From NCBI GenBank assembly GCA_964612675.1, contig CAZTDD010000048.1:1-43811 (forward strand): a stretch of DNA of 43,811 bases. The letters run 5' to 3'. Each line of letters begins with the position of its first letter. Position 1 is the stretch's first letter. The notes beneath the pieces were generated by a model. The model had not been told where the DNA came from, did no database searches, and was given only the letters and a program-made list of their open reading frames with translations. This DNA is from CAZTDD01 sp964612675 (GTDB taxonomy: Bacteria; Hinthialibacterota; Hinthialibacteria; Hinthialibacterales; JAKPRU01). The position numbers and the translations under genes were made by a program. Shown here one piece after another: positions 8,722 to 16,405 of the stretch.

Positions 8722-8908
8722 TTCCGCAACTCCTTTCCGGGCCGCTCGTGTTCTAAAACTTCGCCCTGTGCACTCATTCTATATTGAAAACCGGACGCGA
8801 CCGTTACCGAAAACCCACACACCATTTGACGAAATGGACTCTACAGTGCATAAACATGAACGGACACCTGACAGTTCGAATACGGAGACGGAAAGTCGGT
8901 AAGCATAA

Positions 8909-10255
8909 ATGACCAAACAACCAAAGAAACTGTACGTGATTCTCTTGATCGCTCTTCTAGCACGATCCGCAATTCTCTGGGCGTCCTGGGATCAACTTAC
9001 CGAATTGAAAAAGGATGAGAAAGACTATTTCACATTGGCTGAAGGGCTCTTGGAAGGTCACGGATTTGCTCAATCGTCCCCCGAGGGATACATTCCAACC
9101 TCTACACGTCCCCCTGTCTACCCTCTTTTTCTGGCCTTCTTCTATCGCCTGGGCGGTTTGGTCTTACCTATTGTGGTGCAAGTAATCCTATCCATCGGTC
9201 TGGTTGCGGCGGTTTACTTCCTGGCCGCACGACTCCGGTCTGAGAAAGTCGGACTGCTCGCCGCTCTGATTATTGCCATCGATCCAGCTACCATGGCAGG
9301 GTGCCACTATCATTTAGCCGAGATTCTGTATTCGCTCCTGCTGTTCACAGCCGCCGGGGTCCTGATTTGGGCTCGCAACAAAGAAACGTCCTACCACTAC
9401 CTCGTCGCAGGGGCTGTCATGGGGCTCGCGACCCTCTGCCGTCCGAACACACTGTATATCTGGATCTGGCTGCTTCCGTGGTTTTTGTTTTCACTACGCA
9501 CTTCGTGTGGTATCTCGCGCTTCGTTCTGTATGGCAGTGGCTTTTGGCTGGTGACGGGGCTGTGGTACCTGAGAAATTACCTTATCTTTGGTTGTTTGTT
9601 CTTCACGTCAATATCCAGCTGGAACCTTTACACGTATCGGGCGGCCTGGGTCCACGCACGAGCGGCGGATCGTCCTTATTCCCAGGTAGCCAATGAGTTT
9701 CGAACCAAGGTTCAGGAGGAAACCCGGGATGTAGACAATCGCCTTCAACTGCAAATTCAACTTTGTACTCAAAACAGCCGCAAAATCTTCCAGCAATATC
9801 CCTTCCAAACGGCTCTCATGGTTCTCGACGGGACTGTTCGTGTACTGGTATCGCCGAGTCGCCCCTTAATTGCCGATCTTCTGGACCTGCCGCAGGGGGG
9901 AACCGGGCTTCTCGGACTTGACGGAACCTTGATTGAACGGGCGCTCAAAGCCGCACAGCGCATCACTTTCGCCGATATTGCGCTGATTGTTCCCGATCTA
10001 TTTGTTTTCGGTGTTCTTTACGGGGGGATTCTCCTCCTCGTTGGTTTCAGTACCGCGCTACGAGGCATGCCTTTCCCATCCGGTCTCATGCTATGGATCG
10101 CGCTGTATCTTCTTCTTACGTCTGCGGGTCCTGAAGCGTACGCTCGGTTCCGAATACCGCTTGTTCCGTTTCTCGCGTGGTGCTCAGCGGAGGGCTGGGT
10201 GCTCTTATGGAATAAACTCAAAGGTCACTCAGAACTTCAGAGTGAGCCATCATGA
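8909..10255 (+). CDS. PMT/ArnT-like GT-C membrane glycosyltransferase
   Basis: A 448-residue polytopic membrane protein with about ten hydrophobic segments. After the first helix comes the exoplasmic loop DEKDYFTLAEGLLEGHGF with acidic residues in the place where GT39/GT83 enzymes bind the polyprenyl-phosphate sugar. It is followed by STRPPVYPLFLAFFY, the usual R-x-P-x-YP signature. Near the C-terminus is SAGPEAYARFRIPLVPF. The product at 14896 shares these signatures and the middle NLYTYRAA segment, so the two are paralogs. Such enzymes transfer a lipid-linked sugar to a protein or lipid on the periplasmic face. No strong ribosome site precedes the ATG. The gene diverges from the Gfo/Idh gene and converges on the secreted propeller gene. 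Confidence 0.85.
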   Translation: MTKQPKKLYVILLIALLARSAILWASWDQLTELKKDEKDYFTLAEGLLEGHGFAQSSPEGYIPTSTRPPVYPLFLAFFYRLGGLVLPIVVQVILSIGLVAAVYFLAARLRSEKVGLLAALIIAIDPATMAGCHYHLAEILYSLLLFTAAGVLIWARNKETSYHYLVAGAVMGLATLCRPNTLYIWIWLLPWFLFSLRTSCGISRFVLYGSGFWLVTGLWYLRNYLIFGCLFFTSISSWNLYTYRAAWVHARAADRPYSQVANEFRTKVQEETRDVDNRLQLQIQLCTQNSRKIFQQYPFQTALMVLDGTVRVLVSPSRPLIADLLDLPQGGTGLLGLDGTLIERALKAAQRITFADIALIVPDLFVFGVLYGGILLLVGFSTALRGMPFPSGLMLWIALYLLLTSAGPEAYARFRIPLVPFLAWCSAEGWVLLWNKLKGHSELQSEPS

Positions 10256-10298
10256 ACCGGATACCGGGCCGCAGGAGGACTTCGCAAAAGATATGTTA

Positions 10299-10320
10299 TG
10301 TAAACTTATGCAACTTACAC
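10299..10320. promoter_or_regulatory. Isolated GTAAAC-type repeat between convergent genes
   Basis: The 101-bp gap between the two convergent stop codons contains GTAAAC (10300-10305) and, exactly 10 bp on, GCAACT, enclosed by a TGTAA/TTACA dyad. This resembles the 10-bp-phased GTAAAC sites at 20238-20346 and may be a distant binding site for the same plasmid protein. It could also be chance. Confidence 0.35.
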
Positions 10321-10356
10321 AAATAAGCACCGATGGAATCGACATTCTCTCTGTGA

Positions 10357-11985
10357 TTAGAAAAGCGACCAGTTATTGACAGGAGTGCCGGGGCCGGCGT
10401 CGTCGAGAATCACGCCGCTGCCCCATCGCGCCCAGTCGACGGTCATCACACCCGTACTCGGATTGGGCCAACCAATATCAAGACGGCCGTCAATATCGAC
10501 CTCGGGCCATCCCGCCCATCCAGTGCCATGGAAAGTGACTGCGGGTGCGTTAAAGTCTCGGTTCAAATAAACGTCGTAGGCGCATTGTTCGGACGCCCCT
10601 CCTGCGCCGATCATCTCGCGATCCCGCGCTTCCTCATCAAACCGGCAAACTACAGTAAATGTGTTGAACTGCATCAAATCGTGTTCAAACACCGGATCGT
10701 CCCCGTTCAGGTTCCAGCCGCCAAAACGGTCTTGGGCAAAACTGGGCTGCCACGTCTCGCCTCCCGGGTGGAATTCGTCGTTCATAAGACAGGCAATCGT
10801 ACAATGAGGACCATTGGCGTCCGCTCCTCCCTCCTCATCTACGCGGAGACGCACTTCCACTGTGTATGGAACCACCCAGGCAGTATCACGAACCATGTAG
10901 AAATTGGCGTCCTCTCGCTCATCGCCGATCGTGACCGTTCCGTCATCATTTTGTGTCAATACACCTTGATCGTTCGAACCGTAGCTCTCCCACCCTTCCG
11001 CCACGAAATCGTCAAGGGGGCTAAATACATCCCAATTCCCCATATCGATCTGCGCCAACTGCGCATCAAAACCGTCCGCGACACCCGATCGATACGCCCC
11101 TGTATCCAGGTTCTTACCCGCGCGCCACATCTTGAATCTCCCGTTGCCGAGGTAGGCTGCTGAGGCGTAGTAGTTTCTCTCGTCATTCCAAGCGCCCGGT
11201 TCGCCCAGTCCTCCGACCTCGTTTACTGGGTCTTCCCACAGGATCCAATTGAACCCATCCGATGAAACAAGGTACTGGTTTGCCGTATTGTCACGGAACG
11301 CCCACATACGGTAGTCGTTCTGAGCAATGGCGATCACACAGGTGGGCTGCATCGCCTCGGAATCAGGAATATAGTCGTAATCGAAAAACTCGTAACCGTC
11401 TTCGGATACCGCCATCATAATGGCATCGCCGGTTCGATAGAACATCCGAAACGGTTCAGCGCGCCCCGGCTGGTACAAAACGGCGTGGCCGTCCGGATAC
11501 GTCCCCAACGCTGAGTCCCCGGCCCATATACATGCCTGGTCGTTTTCAAAGTGGATGCCGTCATCACTCTCCGCCACGCGGATCTGCCAGATATCCTCCG
11601 CGTTGCAGTAGTAATAAATCCGAAACGGTTTCTCCCAAGAAGGCTCATACAACACAACTGCACGTCCCGCGGCACTGCTACCCTCGGTATTCAACCCCTC
11701 GACCGCCACCGGCTCTCCCCACTCTGCGCCATCAGCCGATTCCGCATACCCCAGTCCGTTAATGCTCGCGTAATCGAACCAAATGCGAAACCGCGACTCT
11801 TCCGGCCAGTCCTCGCTGTATACGCCGTAAGGCATATACCATCGGTCCCCCAGCCCACTTAGATCGATCGGATTCACCTCCGAATCCGTCCACTCAATAT
11901 CCCACTTCTCCTGCGCAATGGCGGGAACCAGCATAACCAACACGAAAACTCCCGCCCAGAACACGCTCTTTCCTCTTCTCATCAT
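10357..11985 (-). CDS. Secreted protein: glycosidase-like beta-propeller plus C-terminal jelly-roll-like domain
   Basis: A 542-residue exported protein. The start has MMRRGKS followed by a hydrophobic stretch and a signal-peptidase-like PAIAQ site, so the mature protein begins near EKWDIEW. Residues of about 30-340 contain repeated Trp/Tyr-rich blades (YYYCNAEDIWQIRVAESDDG, MFYRTGDAIMMAVSEDG, RMWAFRDNTANQYLVSSDG), which resemble the five-bladed propellers of GH32/GH43/GH130-type glycosidases. From about 350 on, a beta-sandwich region with RVDEEGG and DWARWGSG looks like a concanavalin- or DUF1080-type domain. I could not place a complete catalytic acid set, so activity is uncertain. AAGGAG precedes the tandem ATGs at 11985 and 11982. 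The frame is open to 12153, but that extension lies in the leader. It may trim or bind the glycan made by the neighbouring genes. Confidence 0.78.
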   Translation of the reverse strand: MMRRGKSVFWAGVFVLVMLVPAIAQEKWDIEWTDSEVNPIDLSGLGDRWYMPYGVYSEDWPEESRFRIWFDYASINGLGYAESADGAEWGEPVAVEGLNTEGSSAAGRAVVLYEPSWEKPFRIYYYCNAEDIWQIRVAESDDGIHFENDQACIWAGDSALGTYPDGHAVLYQPGRAEPFRMFYRTGDAIMMAVSEDGYEFFDYDYIPDSEAMQPTCVIAIAQNDYRMWAFRDNTANQYLVSSDGFNWILWEDPVNEVGGLGEPGAWNDERNYYASAAYLGNGRFKMWRAGKNLDTGAYRSGVADGFDAQLAQIDMGNWDVFSPLDDFVAEGWESYGSNDQGVLTQNDDGTVTIGDEREDANFYMVRDTAWVVPYTVEVRLRVDEEGGADANGPHCTIACLMNDEFHPGGETWQPSFAQDRFGGWNLNGDDPVFEHDLMQFNTFTVVCRFDEEARDREMIGAGGASEQCAYDVYLNRDFNAPAVTFHGTGWAGWPEVDIDGRLDIGWPNPSTGVMTVDWARWGSGVILDDAGPGTPVNNWSLF

Positions 11986-12124
11986 TGTCTCCTTTTGGCG
12001 GTCTTGATGACCGGCCCTGTGTGCTTCTTCCCGAAGAACAGTCGGCGCACTTTTCTGCTCCCCTCTTGGCTGGAAGGTGCGGCAAACTTGCGCATCGTTA
12101 GGTCCGAAAGACTTGTTGGAATTG

Positions 12125-12153
12125 ACGATAATCCATTGGTCCACACTTGTCAA
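12125..12153 (-). promoter_or_regulatory. Candidate sigma70 promoter for the secreted propeller gene
   Basis: On the minus strand TTGACA (12148-12153) and TATCGT (12125-12130) are 17 bp apart. This would give a leader of about 130 bases before the ATG at 11985. The leader contains a CGGTC/GACCG stem just before the AAGGAG site. Confidence 0.5.
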
Positions 12154-12488
12154 TCTCCTGAATACACCGGATAAGTCAACGACAGCACGAGAATATTACG
12201 TTCGGTGAAATGTAGCCCCCCAAAGCACTGAAATCTCCGTCTGGATGCCCCAGACAGATTCGACAAAAAGGGGCTCGACTCCATTGGTCAGAGTGGCTAT
12301 GATCAGATAGATAGTCTGGGAGCAGTAGAGTTTAGCCTAACGGATTGAATCAAGGATGTAGAGAGGTTGTCCGGGCAATGTGCCTTGCGGACCGGTTAGG
12401 AGGTGGGAAATCCATTGGTTGTGGGTTTTTCAGATGTCTGCAGGACGAAGTCCTGGCACCAACTCGGGAAGAATTGTGGTGAGTTCCA
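12154..12488. other. Non-coding spacer with small hairpins
   Basis: The divergent spacer between the propeller gene and the small Cys-rich ORF. Visible structure is limited to GTCTGG/CCAGAC arms around 12239-12254 and CAGGAC-GAA-GTCCTG around 12440-12455. I see no RNA gene and no repeat shared with other parts of the replicon. Confidence 0.4.
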
Positions 12489-12746
12489 TTGAGCGACCAA
12501 AAATCTCGTAACAAGAATCAAGCCGATCCGCTTCGCGAACTGCGTGTTCAGCGACTTTGCTACTGTCCGCATCTGGTTCCACTCAACAATAATGGACAGG
12601 TCTATTGTATCCCCGGCAAACCCGTTCCCAATGAAACGGATTGCCCGGATTGTCCTCTTCGTTTGGAAGAAGAAGACATTCCGGCCAAGTTAAAGGGCCA
12701 GATCCGCCGTGTCACTGGTCCCCCACCCGAGAACAACGCCGAATAG
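12489..12746 (+). CDS. Small Cys-rich protein, probably metal-binding
   Basis: An 85-residue frame opening with TTG shortly after an in-frame stop at 12480-12482, with only a weak GGTGAG ribosome site. The middle holds five cysteines in the order C-x-C (24, 26), C40 and C-x2-C (52, 55), which suggests a zinc- or iron-binding knuckle. The ends are charged and without hydrophobic segments, so it should be soluble. It converges on the lipoprotein gene. I do not recognise the family. A small regulator or an assembly factor are both possible. The TTG start and weak ribosome site lower confidence that it is expressed. Confidence 0.5.
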   Translation: MSDQKSRNKNQADPLRELRVQRLCYCPHLVPLNNNGQVYCIPGKPVPNETDCPDCPLRLEEEDIPAKLKGQIRRVTGPPPENNAE

Positions 12747-12780
12747 ACTTCCTTACTTCTCCTACTTCCGGAGCTCTTTC

Positions 12781-13620
12781 TTATTGGATTACCGTATCCA
12801 GCGCTATATCGACGTTTTCGTCCCCAACCTGAGCGGTTCGCTTCCCTGATTTTCCTTCAATATCGCCGGTGGAAGAAAAAGCGTTCTTATCACGGTCCAA
12901 ACGTGCTGTTACTACAATCTCTCGATCGGAAGGAATCGACCCCATCATTAGATTCTCCGCGCTGATCTGATATTCCAACGGGAAGGTAGGCTCTTTGTAG
13001 GCGCCCGAAACAGCGACCATTCGTCCTTCTGTATCGCGAAGAATGATATACAACGTATCGCTCGGCTGAATTCCCCCAGCGGGAGAAACGCCGAGTGTGA
13101 TCGTTCCCTCGATTGTGCCGGAGACGGAAACATCTTTAGGACGCCGTTCCGCAGGCGTCGGCGTCTGGCGCATAGCTGACACTTTCGTGGCATCAAAAGG
13201 AATTTCGATGTGTATCTCTTGAGTTCCCAAAGAGACCGCTTGATCGACTTCCCCGACAAACCCCTCTGCAAAAGGATCTTCAGAAGGTGTCAGTACAGCG
13301 CTGAGTCGGACTGTATCCGGCATCTCTGCAGCGGGATCCAGCAGATTGGCCGAGCCTATACAAAACCCCAAAGGAAACCCGAGACCGGTCACCGGCTGAA
13401 CCGCAACCGGCTCTCCGTCCGAAGATCGTGCGATGACAAAGAGATGCTCGTTTCCGGCGAGATGCTCCGCCAACGCGGGTTTCAACTCGACTGAGCCGGT
13501 AATCGAAAAAGAAGCACGTATGGGCGTATCTGATCGATCGCATCCCACCAACAGGATACAGATAGCGATAAATACTGAATATTCGTAGAAACGATACCAA
13601 TTCATAATCCTTAGAATCAT
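12781..13620 (-). CDS. Lipoprotein with two tandem CcmI-C-like domains
   Basis: A 279-residue protein starting MILRIMNWYRF with a membrane signal ending in ILLVGC, a lipobox, so it is probably an outer- or inner-membrane-anchored lipoprotein. Two repeats follow: one opens ITGSVELKPALAEHL with LFVIARSSDGEPVAVQ, the other VSGTIEGTITLGVSP with LYIILRDTEGRMVAVSG, each ending in a strand like RLSAVL or VVTARLDRD. This pattern matches the C-terminal domain of the cytochrome c maturation factor CcmI/CycH, normally found once behind TPR repeats. Here it is duplicated, without TPRs and away from any ccm gene, so a cytochrome role is doubtful. GGGAGG stands 5 bases before the ATG, and the longer frame to 13683 is rejected. 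It diverges from the GT4 gene at 13716. Confidence 0.75.
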   Translation of the reverse strand: MILRIMNWYRFYEYSVFIAICILLVGCDRSDTPIRASFSITGSVELKPALAEHLAGNEHLFVIARSSDGEPVAVQPVTGLGFPLGFCIGSANLLDPAAEMPDTVRLSAVLTPSEDPFAEGFVGEVDQAVSLGTQEIHIEIPFDATKVSAMRQTPTPAERRPKDVSVSGTIEGTITLGVSPAGGIQPSDTLYIILRDTEGRMVAVSGAYKEPTFPLEYQISAENLMMGSIPSDREIVVTARLDRDKNAFSSTGDIEGKSGKRTAQVGDENVDIALDTVIQ

Positions 13621-13715
13621 ACAGCCTCCCAACGGCAAAAGCGAGTAACACAATCGGAAACAACCATGGGGAGTCTTTTTCAACTCTGAAACCCCGATTA
13701 CATTGAACCACCAAG

Positions 13716-14861
13716 ATGACTCCCGAAACCCAGAAAATCCGCGTGCTCCAACTCATCGACTCTATCGGCATCGGGGGTGCCGAACGAGTGGTGCAGCAAA
13801 TCTCCAATCACCTCGACCGACAACGATTCGAGGTCACCGTCGCCTACCTCTGGGAAACTCCCGAGCACATATCTCCCTTCCAATTACCGCCGGAGCGGCT
13901 CGTACACCTCGACTTTCGGGGGTACCTCAATCCAGGCACTCACCGACGCGTCTTCCACTTTCTCCGACGGAATCGCTTCCATATAGTCCATACTCACATG
14001 TTTCCGTCAAATACTATCGGCCGAATGGGTGCGTTACTTTTCAAAACACCCGTCATCATTGCCACCGAACATAACGTCTATACGTGGAAAAAAAGAAAAC
14101 ACTGGATGCTGGACCGTCTCCTCGGACAAGGGACCACTCAAATCATTGCAGTATCCGAGCAGGCTCTCGAACAAACAATCCGCAATACCGGTCTTTCTCG
14201 TGAACGGTTCCTACTTATGCCCAATGCTGTTGGTGTCCCCGACGGCTGGCCCTTATCCAGCCAAGAGCGCCTCGAACGTCGGCGAGAACTCGGTTGGAAT
14301 CCGAATGAGAAAATCATTGGCACCGTCGGCGCCCTTTCCAAACAGAAAGCACCCGAGCTGTTACTCCAAGCCTTCAAACTCATCTCTAACCATGTCCCTT
14401 CCGCTCGATTGGTTTACATTGGACGAGGCGCTCTCGAGGAACACATCCAAGACCTCCTCTCCCGACACAATCTTCAATCCAGAGTCTCTCTTCTCGGATA
14501 CCGTCCTGACGCTCCCGACATCGCCGGGCTGTTCGATGTTTTTGTCATGACGTCACGTTGGGAAGGCACACCCATGGCATTATTGGAAGCAATGGCCAGA
14601 GCATGCCCCGTAATCGTAACCAAAGTCGGTCAAGTACCGCACATTATCCAGCAGGATTACGATGGATTACTTGTAGATCCCGATCAACCGGAACAAACAG
14701 CCGATAGAATTCTCCATTTCTTGGAGAACCCGGACGCCGCACTGGAAATGGGACGCCGAGCCCGTAACAAAATTAAAGAACAATACGGCATCGACAGATA
14801 CGTTGAAAAACTCGCAGAACTCTACGAAGATCGCTTGAGACTATCGGGACGCCAGGAATAA
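13716..14861 (+). CDS. GT4-family glycosyltransferase
   Basis: A 381-residue cytosolic GT-B enzyme. The N-terminal domain begins IRVLQLIDSIGIGGAERVV, with HIVHTHMFPSNTIGRMGA and ATEHN in the acceptor half. The donor half has IIGTVGALSKQKAPELLLQAF, LLGYRPDAPDIAGLFDVFVM and SRWEGTPMALLEAMARACPVI, the last carrying the paired-Glu motif of family 4. Length and order are typical for capsule, LPS and protein-glycan enzymes. It is only 95 bp from the divergent lipoprotein gene and is followed, 34 bp later, by a PMT-like gene on the same strand. Together with 14896 and 16406 it forms a three-gene unit. Donor and acceptor sugars cannot be read from the sequence. Confidence 0.92.
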   Translation: MTPETQKIRVLQLIDSIGIGGAERVVQQISNHLDRQRFEVTVAYLWETPEHISPFQLPPERLVHLDFRGYLNPGTHRRVFHFLRRNRFHIVHTHMFPSNTIGRMGALLFKTPVIIATEHNVYTWKKRKHWMLDRLLGQGTTQIIAVSEQALEQTIRNTGLSRERFLLMPNAVGVPDGWPLSSQERLERRRELGWNPNEKIIGTVGALSKQKAPELLLQAFKLISNHVPSARLVYIGRGALEEHIQDLLSRHNLQSRVSLLGYRPDAPDIAGLFDVFVMTSRWEGTPMALLEAMARACPVIVTKVGQVPHIIQQDYDGLLVDPDQPEQTADRILHFLENPDAALEMGRRARNKIKEQYGIDRYVEKLAELYEDRLRLSGRQE

Positions 14862-14895
14862 ATCTCTACAAACTTGAACGATTCTTCCGGCGGGA

Positions 14896-16386
14896 ATGAA
14901 AGCCGCATTCGTTATTCGAAGATTACCCGATATGACATGTAACAATGATGATCCTTCAACATCGGAAGCACAAACAGCTCAACTGCGAAAAACCTGCTTA
15001 TTCATGAAACCATACTCATCACGTCTTCCCTCTACATTTCTCCCAACCTATCGGATCTGTCTGGGTATCGCTTGTCTTACACTACTTACACGACTTCCTT
15101 TTCTCCTTTTAGTCGCCCAAGACCCACAACGCGCGCTTGAACCGGATTCCGGAACTTACACAAAACTCGCTGAGGGAATTCTCGATTTCCACTCATTTCG
15201 AACTGAACCGGATTCCGCACCCGAGATTCATCGCACACCGGGATATCCGGCATTTCTCGCTGGCGTCTATCTCATATCGCAGTCGCCCCTGGCCGTCTCT
15301 GTGACGCAAGTCCTGATCAGTGCTCTGACTGCAATCCTCGTGGTATGGATCGCCTATCACGTGGCTCAATCAATCGCCTCCCAAAAACCAACCGCTTCAG
15401 TCGCTGGTATATCGCGCCGTGCGGGACTCCTGGCGGGGATTCTCTTCGCCTTCGATCCCGTATCGGCTGGATATACTTGTCTGGTCCTTACTGAGCATCT
15501 TTTCGGCGTTTTGCTCACTTGCACGACCGCAATCTTCATCTTCGGAATATCGAACCAGAGCCAGCGAACCGACACACCAACCTGTGCTTCCCGCTCCCTT
15601 CTTATCTCCGTTTCTCTCTCCGGTTTCTTAACCGCCCTCAACACTCTCATCCGCCCGATTGGACTTCTTCTTGGGTTTGCGCAATTGCCCTATCTCTGGT
15701 GCAAAATGCGTTATCGACGAGCATTCATCCGGACTGCCGCACTTCTTCTCATCTGTTCCCTGCTCTTCCCCGCCTTGTGGATACTCCGCAATGGCTTGGC
15801 AACTGGAGCCTATACTCTATCTGACATCGGTTCGGTCAACCTGTATTTTTATCGTGCCGCCGCGGTGATTGCAGAAATCGAAAATCGGCCGTTCCACATT
15901 GTGCAAGAGGAGTTGCGTAAAAACACGCAACATCAAGTGCAACAAAGAGACCTATCACGTTCCGAAGTTCTCGATTACATGAATCAAAACGCAGCACAGA
16001 TTTTGATCTCCCACCCGTTTCTCACGGTCAAACATGCCGCCATAGGCGTTTCTCGCATGCTTCTTGGTCCTGGCAGATCTTTGTTCCAACAGATACTCGG
16101 CGTCTCCGCCTCGGACTATGTCTTCCCGTTCCTCGGCTGGTCCTTGTTTCATCTTATCGTCGTCTACCTGCTGACACTCCGTTACCTGCTCACAAACAAA
16201 CAAGAAGAGCGGTGGCTGTTCATTGGCACAATAGTCTACTTCTGTCTTTTGTCAGCAGGTCCCGAAGCGTATTCCCGGTTTCGGGTTCCTCTGATGCCCC
16301 TGTTCTGCATAATGGCAGGCCTCGGAGGCACCGGACTGCTTTACAGCGATACGATACAAAGAAGCCACAGAGGCAATTCTATTTAG
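14896..16386 (+). CDS. PMT/ArnT-like GT-C membrane glycosyltransferase
   Basis: A 496-residue polytopic protein and paralog of the product at 8909. After the first membrane helix it has LEPDSGTYTKLAEGILDFHSF with the acidic pair expected for lipid-phosphate-sugar binding. Next comes HRTPGYPAFLAGVYL, then FDPVSAGYTCLVLTEH, the NLYFYRAAAVIAEIENRPF segment and a C-terminal SAGPEAYSRFRVPLMPL. The start is uncertain: the ATG at 14896 has a GGCGGGA just upstream, while another at 15004 would place the protein directly at its basic pre-helix stretch but lacks a ribosome site. The gene is in line with the GT4 at 13716 and ends 19 bp before the next PMT-like gene. It probably glycosylates an exported acceptor on the periplasmic face. 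Confidence 0.85.
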   Translation: MKAAFVIRRLPDMTCNNDDPSTSEAQTAQLRKTCLFMKPYSSRLPSTFLPTYRICLGIACLTLLTRLPFLLLVAQDPQRALEPDSGTYTKLAEGILDFHSFRTEPDSAPEIHRTPGYPAFLAGVYLISQSPLAVSVTQVLISALTAILVVWIAYHVAQSIASQKPTASVAGISRRAGLLAGILFAFDPVSAGYTCLVLTEHLFGVLLTCTTAIFIFGISNQSQRTDTPTCASRSLLISVSLSGFLTALNTLIRPIGLLLGFAQLPYLWCKMRYRRAFIRTAALLLICSLLFPALWILRNGLATGAYTLSDIGSVNLYFYRAAAVIAEIENRPFHIVQEELRKNTQHQVQQRDLSRSEVLDYMNQNAAQILISHPFLTVKHAAIGVSRMLLGPGRSLFQQILGVSASDYVFPFLGWSLFHLIVVYLLTLRYLLTNKQEERWLFIGTIVYFCLLSAGPEAYSRFRVPLMPLFCIMAGLGGTGLLYSDTIQRSHRGNSI

Positions 16387-16405
16387 AAAGAAACCACATA
16401 ACAAT

